Positions 34,500 to 43,010 of a stretch of DNA of 64,000 nucleotides are shown here, piece after piece. Source of the stretch: Methylophilus sp. 14 (GTDB taxonomy: Bacteria > Pseudomonadota > Gammaproteobacteria > Burkholderiales > Methylophilaceae); contig NZ_JADKYS010000001.1 of the NCBI RefSeq assembly GCF_015354345.1, positions 496,001 to 560,000 of the forward strand, read 5' to 3'. The notes under the pieces are model-generated. The model was not told the origin of the DNA. It did no database searches and was given only the letters and a program-made list of their open reading frames with translations. Every line of letters starts with the position of its first letter. The stretch's first letter is position 1. The position numbers were made by a program, and so were the translations under genes.

Positions 34500-34571
34500 A
34501 TGTGGACTAAACCAGCTGCTACAGAAATGCGTTTTGGCTTTGAAGTAACCATGTACGTGATGAACAAATAA
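34500..34571 (+). CDS. pqqA: PQQ precursor peptide PqqA (copy 2)
   Basis: A 23-codon gene preceded by AGGAGA. The peptide is identical to copy 1 at 21239, including Glu15 and Tyr19. The five nucleotide differences (third positions of codons 8, 16, 17, 20 and 23) are all synonymous. It is again monocistronic, with its own terminator and no other pqq genes nearby. Upstream regions of the two copies do not look alike, so they may be differently regulated. Confidence 0.95.
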   Translation: MWTKPAATEMRFGFEVTMYVMNK

Positions 34572-34595
34572 TTTTAGCCCAGGCTAAGATGTTAA

Positions 34596-34622
34596 AAACC
34601 CGACCAAGTGTCGGGTTTTTTG
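34596..34622 (+). terminator. Rho-independent terminator of pqqA copy 2
   Basis: An 8-bp stem, AAACCCGA / TCGGGTTT, with loop CCAAGTG is followed by a T run. It is closely similar to the terminator of copy 1. Confidence 0.85.
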
Positions 34623-34639
34623 TTAGCAACGGGACTTAC

Positions 34640-35035
34640 AGGCAGTGGGTGATATGTCGTTTTGCAAGACCTGCCCCAAAACATCACGTTGATATTAAAC
34701 GCAGTAAGCGCAACCATTACGACGGCGCAAAACACGCTTTAGGCATTGCCAAATACATTTCTAAATACATCACTAAAAGCTATCTGGAACACCACCAATT
34801 CAATCGCAAACGCTATTGGGCGCCACGATCAATCAAACTTCCCGAAACGATGGCTGAATGGATGCAGGCTGAAAAAGTGGCTGACGCGGTGCAAGAGCTT
34901 TACACCCGATTTGATACCGCCATTATGGTTGAGGCAGTCAAAGACCGCAGTTTGTATATCACCGAAGCCAATGCGCCAATGATATTTTTTAGATACTTAC
35001 CTAGCGATCAAACGCCATTAAAAGTCCCGTTTTAG
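34640..35035 (+). pseudogene. Remnant of a rolling-circle replication protein (inovirus/plasmid type)
   Basis: An open C-terminal fragment of about 130 residues. It contains ALGIAKYISKYITKSYLEHH, matching the Tyr/Lys motif 3 of HUH rolling-circle initiators of filamentous phages and small plasmids (Y-x3-Y-x2-K). Residues RYWAPRSIKLPETMAEWMQ and a normal-looking C terminus follow. The N-terminal domain with the HUH metal motif is absent: upstream the frame runs into the terminator of pqqA copy 2. It is most likely a decayed gene left by an integrated element. Confidence 0.6.
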
Positions 35036-35050
35036 GCTACGCACAAACGC

Positions 35051-35100
35051 ACTGCGCGCCGCGCGTAAGCGCGTCGCACAGCGCGGATTGGGCGATGCCC
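35051..35100. other. GC-rich hairpin-forming segment
   Basis: A dense GC block in otherwise AT-rich DNA. It contains CGCGC-GTAA-GCGCG (35060-35073) and GGGC-GAT-GCCC (35090-35100). Located just after the Rep remnant, it could be a relic of a phage or plasmid replication origin; the assignment is speculative. Confidence 0.3.
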
Positions 35101-35121
35101 TAGACTAGATATAAAGGACAC

Positions 35122-36000
35122 TTAATTCAAGTCTACGGAAACCCTTTTTAATTGTTCTCCATAATAATTCAAAAGCGTTTGATAGTTTGAAGTGTTATTT
35201 TTGATCTCTTGAATTGCTAAAAATAACAATGTTTTGTCACTTGGACGACTATCTCTGCGAAAAGTCATAAATATATGACCAAGTAATTTAGTAACAATAT
35301 TTTGCCAAAAATGACCTTGTACAATTTTCTCTGGCTCTGTGTTAATCAGTCTTTGAAGTAGAGGTTTGACCGTTGAGATATCCGGAAAGAGGATTTTGAA
35401 TGGTTTAGATAGTCGTTTGATATCGTTGCGTGTGATTGGACATTTAGAAGAGTACTGAAGACTTATGCCTCGTAATGCTTTACTTTTGTCCAAAATTGCT
35501 TTGGAAATTGTTTGGCATAATGCGTCAAGAATTGACAAATATCTAATGCGGCGTACCAAGCGTTTAAGTTGTAACTTAAAGGTGTCCAATATAGTGGAAT
35601 TGCCAAATGTTACAGCATCAACAATATTTAAGATTAACTGTTCATTCCAAAGGTCATTTTCCCAGCTATATCCAGAAGTGCAAATTACTTTATCGGTAAT
35701 TTCTAGACCACTTAAAATTTCATCGTAATCTCGATCAACAATCACAAATGAGTTTTTTGTGCCCGCTTCTCTCAGAGCTAAAGCATATTCATAAGCAACT
35801 CGTTTATTGCCAATTGCTTTGATTTTAATTTTATGGTTTGGAATTAGTTTAGAGAATATTGCATGAAAAAAAGTACAATCTGGAACAACTTCCAATTCGT
35901 TTTTAGAATCTAGGGTTTTGCCTTCAGTAAAAATCACTATCTCGGTGTTATAAAACATTGAGTAATTACTAATACCCGCATTACTTCTCATGAAAGTCAT
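35122..36000 (-). CDS. DUF4435/TOPRIM-like protein, PARIS AriB-like
   Basis: A 292-residue protein with the DUF4435 pattern. An N-terminal acidic motif (IFTEGKTLDS) is followed near residue 95 by FVIVDRDYD and then YSWENDLWN, matching the TOPRIM-like E...DxD layout of this family. The rest is helical. The ATG overlaps the stop of the ATPase gene by 4 bases, so the two are co-translated. In PARIS systems the DUF4435 subunit is a latent nuclease held by an ATPase sensor until a phage anti-restriction protein is detected. Base composition is clearly AT-richer than the surrounding core genes, a sign of transfer. Confidence 0.65.
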   Translation of the reverse strand: MTFMRSNAGISNYSMFYNTEIVIFTEGKTLDSKNELEVVPDCTFFHAIFSKLIPNHKIKIKAIGNKRVAYEYALALREAGTKNSFVIVDRDYDEILSGLEITDKVICTSGYSWENDLWNEQLILNIVDAVTFGNSTILDTFKLQLKRLVRRIRYLSILDALCQTISKAILDKSKALRGISLQYSSKCPITRNDIKRLSKPFKILFPDISTVKPLLQRLINTEPEKIVQGHFWQNIVTKLLGHIFMTFRRDSRPSDKTLLFLAIQEIKNNTSNYQTLLNYYGEQLKRVSVDLN

Positions 36001-37280
36001 GACAATAATGCCTCCATGTTGATAACTTTATTCGAATAAATGCTTACAATATCGGGAGAGTGCGTTGCAAAGATGATTTGAGCATTAGGATTAAGTCTAG
36101 AAATTGAGCTAGTAAGTTTTTCTTGCCATTTAATATGAAGCGATAATTCTGGTTCATCGGCTATGAATATCATAGATCTTTTATCTTGAATTAACGCTTC
36201 ACCAAGAATGATCAATAGCTGTTTTTCGCCCGATGAAAGGTCTTCTAAATCAATTGATTTCCCATCTCTTGTTTTAACTGTAATATCGTTTCTTTCTGAG
36301 ATGCCAATAACTTTTCTGCCATCAAAAAGCTCATTTACTACTGAAAGGAAAGTATCTCTAGGTTCAAATATTTCAGCTTTTGATTTCTCCAAATCCTCGT
36401 AGTATTGAACTAATGCATGTGTTTTCTGAGCGTTATAAAGCACTGCAAAGTCAGTTAGATCAAAAGTTTTATTCTCTAATGCACTTTGTGCTTTTTGTAC
36501 TTTTTCTACAAAAATATTAAGGCTTTGTTTATATTTGTTTTGCTCAACACCCAATAAGTCAAATACTGATGCTAAATCTTCTTTTTCAGTTTCGGTGTTT
36601 ATTCCTTTTGTAAACTCTTTAATTCTAGATTCATTAACCGTTAGTAATGACAAAAAAACTTTCTTCTGAAACTCTAAAGTGTGCTCTCCATACTTTCTGT
36701 TTAATTGAGAAAAGTATCTTGTAAAAGAATTATTTAACTCCAAAAGCTTGTAATCAATCGGCGAAAGATTTTTCTTATGCTCTTCATTAATTGAAAGGTT
36801 GTTATTTCTATGGATTGATAGCCAACATAAGTTTACTAATTCAGAAAGTTGCCTTCTTATATCCAAAAATCTTTCTCTTATTACCTTTTCTCTGAGCATT
36901 CTTGGAGGTATACCTCTATAAAATTGCTCTTCTGCAACAGCGTCCAAGTCAAATATCTGTGCATCGTCTTTGCTGCTTCTTTTTATGCGATACTCGATAT
37001 CATAATAAGGTAACCCCTCTTTTTGATTTTTTAAAATTTCTATCGTCGGATTCTTTTTCCCTTTTATTTCTTGAAGTTTTATCAATACCTTTAGGAATTG
37101 AATCTTGTCTAGCTTCTCAAAATCAGCGTTTAGTGCTGCAGCAATCAAATTTATAATCGTAGTTTTGCCTGTGCCATTCTGACCTATCAGAAAATTAAAG
37201 TTTTGATCCAATGGGAATTCAATTTCACACCTCTCGTCGCCCCAAAGTCCCTTTATATAAATTGACTTTATTATGTTCAT
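35997..37280 (-). CDS. ABC/OLD-type AAA ATPase, PARIS AriA-like
   Basis: A 427-residue SMC/ABC-type ATPase. Walker A is GQNGTGKTT (about residue 33). A central helical insertion covers about 90-330. The ABC signature is LSSGEKQL, Walker B is MIFIADEPELSLH and the H-loop is FATHSPD. It fits AAA_15/AAA_21 ATPases such as AriA. It is paired by a 4-base overlap with a DUF4435 gene. Alternatives are a Septu-like or OLD-like ATPase, but the partner is neither HNH nor fused TOPRIM. Low GC content and the position next to a tRNA and a replication remnant indicate an acquired defence cassette. Confidence 0.72.
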   Translation of the reverse strand: MNIIKSIYIKGLWGDERCEIEFPLDQNFNFLIGQNGTGKTTIINLIAAALNADFEKLDKIQFLKVLIKLQEIKGKKNPTIEILKNQKEGLPYYDIEYRIKRSSKDDAQIFDLDAVAEEQFYRGIPPRMLREKVIRERFLDIRRQLSELVNLCWLSIHRNNNLSINEEHKKNLSPIDYKLLELNNSFTRYFSQLNRKYGEHTLEFQKKVFLSLLTVNESRIKEFTKGINTETEKEDLASVFDLLGVEQNKYKQSLNIFVEKVQKAQSALENKTFDLTDFAVLYNAQKTHALVQYYEDLEKSKAEIFEPRDTFLSVVNELFDGRKVIGISERNDITVKTRDGKSIDLEDLSSGEKQLLIILGEALIQDKRSMIFIADEPELSLHIKWQEKLTSSISRLNPNAQIIFATHSPDIVSIYSNKVINMEALLS

Positions 37281-37380
37281 TTTTTTTACTCGGTATGATT
37301 AAGCGTTAGTTATAGTGTAGTCTATAAAAACAAATAATGGCTACTAGCTGGCTACTAATGTAAGGAAATGTATAAAAGAA

Positions 37381-37406
37381 AACGGCTCCCATCTCTGGAA
37401 GCCGCT
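37381..37406 (-). terminator. Terminator after tRNA-Met
   Basis: On the minus strand CGGCTTCC pairs with GGGAGCCG (one U-G pair) around a 6-base loop and is followed by GTTTTCTTTT, directly after the tRNA. Confidence 0.6.
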
Positions 37407-37413
37407 TAGTATT

Positions 37414-37490
37414 TGGTGGTGAAAGAGGGACTTGAACCCTCGACCCCAGGATTATGAATCCTGTGCTCTAACCAGCTGAGCTACATCACC
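37414..37490 (-). tRNA. tRNA-Met (CAT), elongator type
   Basis: A 77-nt cloverleaf with encoded CCA. The anticodon stem is CAGGA/TCCTG with loop TTCATAA (anticodon CAT). The T arm is GAGGG-TTCAAGT-CCCTC and the D arm is GCTC...GAGC. The D arm and the GTAGCTCAG...GGTTAGAGCACA pattern match elongator Met rather than initiator. The acceptor stem GGTGATG / TTTCACC has a T-T mismatch at pair 6-67 and a G-T pair at 7-66. Confidence 0.9.
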
Positions 37491-37600
37491 AGATTTGAAA
37501 GACCGCGATTATAGCAGTTGTATCATGGGTCGACAATATAAGACTGTGACCTTTTTGACTAAGTATTTTCTGCTTTTTTGATTTTTGTCATTTCTGGCTT

Positions 37601-38263
37601 ATGATTCAGGCGTATTCTTGCCAACTTTTAAATTTGGAGCAGAATAGCGGCATGACTCGGGAAGCAGATGATCACAGTGGCGTACTCAAGTTAAGCGCGG
37701 TGTTGGCTGATGCTTTGCGCCAGCGCGATGCGTATACGCGCTTGCATAGTGACCGTGTGATGGCGCTGGCAAACGGGATTGGGGTGGCGCTTGGCCTGAG
37801 CGGTAACGAGTTGCATGTGCTGGAGCTGGGCGCGAGTTTGCATGATATTGGCAAAATTGTGGTGCCGGATGTGGTGTTGATGAAGCCGGGCAGGCTGGAT
37901 GATGCCGAGATGCGTGTGATGCAGTTGCATCCTTCGGTCGGCGGTGATTTGATTGCGGCTTATGAGCATCCGCGGTCTGAGCCCGTGTCTAAGGTGATTC
38001 GCCATCATCATGAGTGGTTTGATGGTTCTGGTTACCCAGACAATCTCGCGGGTGAAGGGATTCCGCTATTGGCGAGGATTGTGACGCTGGTGGATAACTA
38101 TGATGCAATGGCGGTGCGGCGGGTGTATCAGGGCGCGAGGCCGCATCATGAGATTATGCAGATTATGGAAAGTGAAGCCGGGACCAAGCTGGACCCTGAG
38201 ATGTTTAAACGTTTCGTCCAGGTAATTGATGATCCACGTTATGCCATGTTCAAGGCATCTTGA
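37601..38263 (+). CDS. HD-GYP domain phosphodiesterase
   Basis: A 220-residue protein consisting mainly of an HD-GYP domain. It has HSDRVMALANGIG, LHDIGKIVVPD (HD motif), VIRHHHEWFDGSGYPDNLAGEGIPLLARI (GYP motif) and VDNYDAM. HD-GYP proteins hydrolyse cyclic di-GMP. There is no receiver or other sensory domain, so it is probably controlled by interaction or expression. An alternative start at 37652 would remove 17 residues. A strong terminator follows. Confidence 0.88.
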   Translation: MIQAYSCQLLNLEQNSGMTREADDHSGVLKLSAVLADALRQRDAYTRLHSDRVMALANGIGVALGLSGNELHVLELGASLHDIGKIVVPDVVLMKPGRLDDAEMRVMQLHPSVGGDLIAAYEHPRSEPVSKVIRHHHEWFDGSGYPDNLAGEGIPLLARIVTLVDNYDAMAVRRVYQGARPHHEIMQIMESEAGTKLDPEMFKRFVQVIDDPRYAMFKAS

Positions 38264-38274
38264 TCGGCGCATTA

Positions 38275-38305
38275 AAAAAGGCTGGAGTTGTTCTCCAGCC
38301 TTTTT
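38275..38305. terminator. Bidirectional terminator between HD-GYP gene and ychF
   Basis: A perfect stem, AAAAAGGCTGGAG / CTCCAGCCTTTTT, with loop TTGTT lies between converging genes. Confidence 0.9.
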
Positions 38306-38325
38306 GTGTATTAGCGCAATGCGCG

Positions 38326-38357
38326 CTTAAACATTGAATCTCTTAAACATTGAATCT
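38326..38357. repeat. 16-bp tandem duplication covering the ychF stop codon
   Basis: CTTAAACATTGAATCT occurs twice in tandem (38326-38341 and 38342-38357). The inner copy encodes the last residues and stop of ychF; the outer copy lies just beyond the stop. Confidence 0.9.
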
Positions 38358-39428
38358 AAAGTGCATCACATCGCCATCTTGCACGATGTATTCTTTGCCT
38401 TCGAGGCGCATTTTGCCCGCTTCTTGTGAGCCTTTTTCACCTTTAAATTGCACATAGTCGTTATAAGCAATCACTTCGGCACGGATAAAGCCACGTTCAA
38501 AGTCGGTGTGGATGACGCCAGCGGCTTGTGGGGCGGTGGCACCTTTTTTCACGGTCCAGGCGCGCACTTCTTGTACACCGGCGGTGAAGTAGGTTTGCAG
38601 ACCTAACAAATCATAAGCGGCGCGGATGACGCGGTTCAAGCCTGGCTCTTCGAGGCCCAGCTCTTGCAAGAACAACAGTTTATCTTCTTCTTCCAGCTCG
38701 GAGATTTCGCCTTCGATTTTGGCGCAAATAGTCACCACAGGCGCGCTCTCGGTTTTAGCTAATGCCAGCACTTTGTCCAGGTGCGGGTTGTTTTCAAAAC
38801 CGCCTTCAATCACGTTGGTGATGTACATGACCGGTTTCACGGTAATCAGGCACAGCGGCTTGAGCAGGTTGAGTTCATCGGCATCCAAACCAATGGTGCG
38901 CACGGCTTTGGCTTCGTTGAGGGCTGGCAAGACTTTATCCAGCACTTTAATCAGGGCGATGGCTTCTTTGTCGCCACTTTTGGCTTTTTTGCCTTCGCGC
39001 TGCATGGTTTTTTCTACGGTTTCCATGTCGGCCAGCGCCAGCTCGGTGTTAATCACTTCAATGTCTGCCAGCGGGTCTACCTTGCCTGCTACGTGAATGA
39101 CGTTGCCGTCTTCAAAACAGCGCACAACGTGGGCAATAGCGTCAGTCTCGCGGATGTTAGCCAGGAACTTGTTGCCCAGGCCTTCGCCTTTAGAAGCACC
39201 TGCCACCAGACCAGCAATGTCGACAAACTCAACAATCGCAGGTTGTACTTTTTGCGGCTTAACAATGTCGATCAGCGGTTGCAGGCGTGGGTCTGGTACC
39301 TCGACGATGCCGACGTTAGGCTCGATGGTACAGAAAGGATAGTTTTCTGCCGCGATGCCTGCTTTGGTGATGGCGTTAAACAAGGTGGATTTGCCTACAT
39401 TAGGCAGGCCGACAATACCGCATTTCAT
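38343..39428 (-). CDS. ychF: Redox-regulated ribosome-binding ATPase YchF
   Basis: A 361-residue Obg-like P-loop NTPase. The P-loop is [15 protein letters not shown], followed by [25 protein letters not shown], a central coiled region and the C-terminal TGS domain ([23 protein letters not shown] ... [10 protein letters not shown] type). It binds ATP rather than GTP and associates with ribosomes under stress. It normally follows pth in betaproteobacteria; here an unrelated diguanylate-cyclase gene on the other strand separates them. Confidence 0.96.
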   Translation of the reverse strand: MKCGIVGLPNVGKSTLFNAITKAGIAAENYPFCTIEPNVGIVEVPDPRLQPLIDIVKPQKVQPAIVEFVDIAGLVAGASKGEGLGNKFLANIRETDAIAHVVRCFEDGNVIHVAGKVDPLADIEVINTELALADMETVEKTMQREGKKAKSGDKEAIALIKVLDKVLPALNEAKAVRTIGLDADELNLLKPLCLITVKPVMYITNVIEGGFENNPHLDKVLALAKTESAPVVTICAKIEGEISELEEEDKLLFLQELGLEEPGLNRVIRAAYDLLGLQTYFTAGVQEVRAWTVKKGATAPQAAGVIHTDFERGFIRAEVIAYNDYVQFKGEKGSQEAGKMRLEGKEYIVQDGDVMHFRFNV

Positions 39429-39646
39429 AGTGGATGAACCTTAGCGTGAGTGTTGCCGCAGCATTAAATTTGCGGCAAAGATTGAATAAAACCAATATTT
39501 TACCGTTAGTATGAAGATAGAGCCAGAATGAATCTTGATTTGACGCAAAATGCAAACAAGATTTAAGTTTTATTATAACTAAGACAATGCATGACTGCGG
39601 GAGCATAATCATATGCGTCATGCGCCTTCCTGACAAAGGATGAGAA

Positions 39647-42415
39647 ATGTTTCGTTTCAATATGGCATCATTACATCAGTTATTATCCTCACGATGGATT
39701 GCTACAGTAATATTGCTTGGTGCTTTTCAGACCACCTTTTTGCTATGGATGAGCGAGCGCCATCATGCGGAAGACTTGCAGGCGGTTAAATTCAAGCAGT
39801 CCGCGCAGTCTGCGTCCGAGGCCATCCAGCAACGGCTCAATGCTTATCGGCAAATCCTCAAGGGCGTGGAGCAACTCTATATTTCCTCACAGTTTGTCTC
39901 GGCCGAAGAGTTTAGGCTCTATGTTGATGACTATCTCAAAAGCACTGAGTACAACAGCCTGAACGCGCTGGGCTTTATCAAATATATCCATCTGCAACAT
40001 CCGGAAACCTTTAAGGACCTGGAGATGCCGATACAGCAATTGCTCAAGCATCTGGAGTTTATCAAAGGTGACGAAGAGGTGGCACCGGTGTTGTATGTGG
40101 AGCCGCGTAACGATGCGAATCGCGAGACCTTGCTTAAAAACACTTTTTTAGACGCGCAATTGCGCGCCGATTTGCTGGAGGCGGGAGATGGTGACCGTCT
40201 GGTGCTGTCTGGCCACTATGCGGCCAACACTGTGGTGCAGCCTTATAAAAACTATATTTTTCATGCGCCGGTGTACCGTCATCATGAGGGTATGCAAACG
40301 GGCGATCGCCGTCATTGGCTGAATGGCTGGGTGTTTTTGCGTTTTGATGTGGCGGCTTTGCTAGCAGAGGCCTTGCACCCTATGGAGCAGCGGCTGGTGC
40401 ATTTTGATGTGTTTGACCAAGGCCATGAAGAAGGGCAGGTGCCCTTGTATCACAGTGGCTCTGATGACGAGCATGTGCATGACCATGAGGCTGCGTTTAC
40501 TGTTGCCCACACTTTGAATGTGAACGGACAGGTCTGGCGCTTGCGCGCACGCTCTACGCCAGCGTTTGAGGGCGCGACCGATTACCGCGATGCCAATGAT
40601 ATGGGCGTGTTAGGCGTGGTGATTAGCCTGTTATTGGCCGCGCTGGTGCAGTTTGCCGTGGTGCGCAATCGCACGCGTAACACCCTGGAAAAGTACAGCC
40701 TGGCGCTCAATAGCAGCGAGCAGCGCTGGAAGTTTGCCATGGAAAGCACGGGTGACGGCGTGTGGGATTGGAACGTGCCCGAGTCCAAAGTGGTGTTTTC
40801 TGATCACTGGAAAAAGATACTCGGTTTTGCTGCCGACGAGCTTGACCATAAACCGGCGACCTGGAACCAGCGCATACACCCGGACGATGCACCGGTGGCG
40901 ATGGATTTGCACCAGCAGGTGCTGGATGGTGAGCGCGAGCAATATGCGATTGAGTATCGCATGTTATGCAAAGACGGCAGCTGGAAATGGGTGTTTGACC
41001 GCGGCATGGTGCTGATGCACGACGAGCAGGGCAAACCGACACGCATATTGGGCACGCTGGCGGATATTTCCAAGATCAAGCAATCGGAAGAAGTGGTTTG
41101 GCAATATGCTAACGTCGATACATTGACCGGTTTGCCTAACCGTCGCCTGTTTTTTGACCGGCTGGACCAGGCGCTACATGGCATTAAAAACAATGGCCAG
41201 AAACTGGCGATTATCTTTTTAGACCTGGACCGCTTTAAAGAGGTGAATGATAGCCAGGGGCATGATCAGGGCGATAAGTTGCTGTTGCAGGCAGGCAAGC
41301 GCTTGACCGGCTGTGTGGGTAATAAAGACCTGGTTGCCCGGCTGGGTGGTGACGAGTTTGTGCTGATGCTGAGTGACGCTCACGCCAGCCATGTCGAGGC
41401 GCTGGCACAACGTGTGCTGGAGGCTTTGTCGCAGCCTTTTCAACTGGATGATACGCATGCTTATGTGTCTGCCAGCTTGGGGATTGCCATCTTTCCGGAC
41501 GATGCAGGTAACAAGGAAGATCTGATGAAACGTGTGGATCAGGCCATGTATGCGTCCAAGCAAAGAGGCGGCAACTGCTTCACTTATTTCACGCCGCGCA
41601 TGCAGCAAAGCGCCGAGCATCGTATGCGTTTGTCGCATGATTTACGGCAGGCCATCAGCGAGGAGGAGTTTTTCCTTGAGTATCAGCCGGTGGTGAATTT
41701 GCAGACCAATATGGTGGTGAAAGCCGAAGCGTTGTTGCGCTGGCAGCATCCAGTCAAGGGCTTGATCCCGCCTATGGAGTTTATTGGGATTGCTGAAGAT
41801 AATCTGCTGATCGTACCGATTGGCGAGTGGGTATTTAAAACCGCGATTGCGCAGTGTCGTCAGTGGCGCCAGTCGCTACACCCGATGTTTCAGTTAGCGG
41901 TGAATAAATCACCGGTACAGTTTGCCGCTGAGCATAGAAAAAATGAAGACTGGCTGTTTGAGATGGCAAAAAATCATCTTGAGGGCAATATGGTGGTGGT
42001 TGAAATCACCGAGCGCCTGTTGCTAGATGCCAGTTCACATGTCAGTGAGCGTTTGGCGCAATACCAGCAGGCGGGCGTGCAAGTGGCGCTGGATGACTTC
42101 GGCACCGGCTATTCTGCTTTGTCTTACCTGAAGAAATTCCCCATCGACTATGTGAAGATTGACCGTTCGTTTGTGCGCGAGCTGGGTACATCTGGCGAAG
42201 ATGAGGCTTTATGCCGCGCGATTATTGTCATGGCGCACAGCTTGGGCATGCAGGTGATTGCAGAGGGTATTGAGAACCAGCGCCAGTTGCGTATGTTGCA
42301 GGAGATGGGGTGTGATTTCGGCCAGGGCTATTATTTCTCACCGCCGCTACGCCCCGAGGCTTTTGTGAGCTGGCACCATGAGTGGCACCAGCATCCGGCA
42401 ATTATTTCACGCTAG
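39647..42415 (+). CDS. CHASE-PAS-GGDEF-EAL membrane signalling protein
   Basis: A 922-residue protein. An N-terminal membrane helix is followed by a periplasmic CHASE domain (about 40-300) and a second helix near 325-345. A PAS/PAC domain (WKFAMESTGDGVWDWNVPESKVVFSDHWKKILGF...) covers about 360-480. The GGDEF domain has an intact active site, ARLGGDEFVLML. The EAL domain has the intact motif KAEALLRW and the DDFGTGYSAL segment. The allosteric I-site before GGDEF reads GNKD instead of R-x-x-D, so product inhibition is probably lost. Both cyclase and phosphodiesterase motifs look intact. It lies between pth and ychF on the opposite strand. Confidence 0.92.
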   Translation: MFRFNMASLHQLLSSRWIATVILLGAFQTTFLLWMSERHHAEDLQAVKFKQSAQSASEAIQQRLNAYRQILKGVEQLYISSQFVSAEEFRLYVDDYLKSTEYNSLNALGFIKYIHLQHPETFKDLEMPIQQLLKHLEFIKGDEEVAPVLYVEPRNDANRETLLKNTFLDAQLRADLLEAGDGDRLVLSGHYAANTVVQPYKNYIFHAPVYRHHEGMQTGDRRHWLNGWVFLRFDVAALLAEALHPMEQRLVHFDVFDQGHEEGQVPLYHSGSDDEHVHDHEAAFTVAHTLNVNGQVWRLRARSTPAFEGATDYRDANDMGVLGVVISLLLAALVQFAVVRNRTRNTLEKYSLALNSSEQRWKFAMESTGDGVWDWNVPESKVVFSDHWKKILGFAADELDHKPATWNQRIHPDDAPVAMDLHQQVLDGEREQYAIEYRMLCKDGSWKWVFDRGMVLMHDEQGKPTRILGTLADISKIKQSEEVVWQYANVDTLTGLPNRRLFFDRLDQALHGIKNNGQKLAIIFLDLDRFKEVNDSQGHDQGDKLLLQAGKRLTGCVGNKDLVARLGGDEFVLMLSDAHASHVEALAQRVLEALSQPFQLDDTHAYVSASLGIAIFPDDAGNKEDLMKRVDQAMYASKQRGGNCFTYFTPRMQQSAEHRMRLSHDLRQAISEEEFFLEYQPVVNLQTNMVVKAEALLRWQHPVKGLIPPMEFIGIAEDNLLIVPIGEWVFKTAIAQCRQWRQSLHPMFQLAVNKSPVQFAAEHRKNEDWLFEMAKNHLEGNMVVVEITERLLLDASSHVSERLAQYQQAGVQVALDDFGTGYSALSYLKKFPIDYVKIDRSFVRELGTSGEDEALCRAIIVMAHSLGMQVIAEGIENQRQLRMLQEMGCDFGQGYYFSPPLRPEAFVSWHHEWHQHPAIISR

Positions 42416-42418
42416 GGC

Positions 42419-42991
42419 TTATTTGCTGTGCAGTTGCAGCATGGCCTTTTCAAATTGGCCTTGTGCCAATAAGTCAGTGACAGTGGTGGCTTTGATGATG
42501 CTGTCATCAATCGCCTGCTGTTCATCTTTGCCTGCAGCCTTCAAGACAAAATTCACCACCTCGGCCTTGTTGCCCGGGTGGCCGATGCCGATGCGCAAGC
42601 GCCAGTAATCGGGTGTGCCCAGGGCGGCATGAATATCGCGCAGGCCATTATGGCCGCCATGGCCGCCGCCGAACTTGAGTTTGGCCTGGCCGGGGGGCAG
42701 GTCCAGTTCATCATGCACCACCAGCACTTCTGCTGGCTGGATTTTGTAATAGTTGGCAATGGCTGCAACTGACTTGCCGCTGGCATTCATGAAGGTGCTG
42801 GGTTTGAGCAGCCATTTGTCGCTGTGAGGTTGCCATTTGCCTGCGATGCCAAACAGCTTGGCTTCGGCGGCCAGGCGGCTGCCGGATTGCTCTGCCAGTA
42901 AATCTACCAGCCAGAAGCCTGCATTATGCCGGGTCATGGTGTATTTATCGCCGGGGTTGCCCAGTCCTACAATCAGTTTGATGCCAGTCAT
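42419..42991 (-). CDS. pth: Peptidyl-tRNA hydrolase
   Basis: A 190-residue Pth. It has VGLGNPGDKYTMTRHNAGFWLVD with the catalytic His, then FMNASGKSV, then VVHDELDLPPGQAKLKFGGGHGGHNGLRDI with the catalytic Asp. It recycles tRNA from peptidyl-tRNA dropped by ribosomes. It is downstream of rplY, from which a terminator separates it. Confidence 0.96.
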   Translation of the reverse strand: MTGIKLIVGLGNPGDKYTMTRHNAGFWLVDLLAEQSGSRLAAEAKLFGIAGKWQPHSDKWLLKPSTFMNASGKSVAAIANYYKIQPAEVLVVHDELDLPPGQAKLKFGGGHGGHNGLRDIHAALGTPDYWRLRIGIGHPGNKAEVVNFVLKAAGKDEQQAIDDSIIKATTVTDLLAQGQFEKAMLQLHSK

Positions 42992-43010
42992 GGTGTGAGT
43001 TTCGTTCAGA

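Noticed and set aside
34631-34637. GGGACTT shared with the tRNA-Met T arm as a possible att repeat
   Set aside because: Seven bases are too short, and the flanking bases do not match the tRNA 3' end.
37336-37355. Repeated GGCTACTA near the tRNA as an att core
   Set aside because: Two 8-base copies separated by three bases are not matched at the other boundary; likely chance.
39400-39660. 86-residue minus-strand open frame upstream of ychF
   Set aside because: It overlaps the ychF start region and the promoter space of the divergent gene and has no family resemblance.
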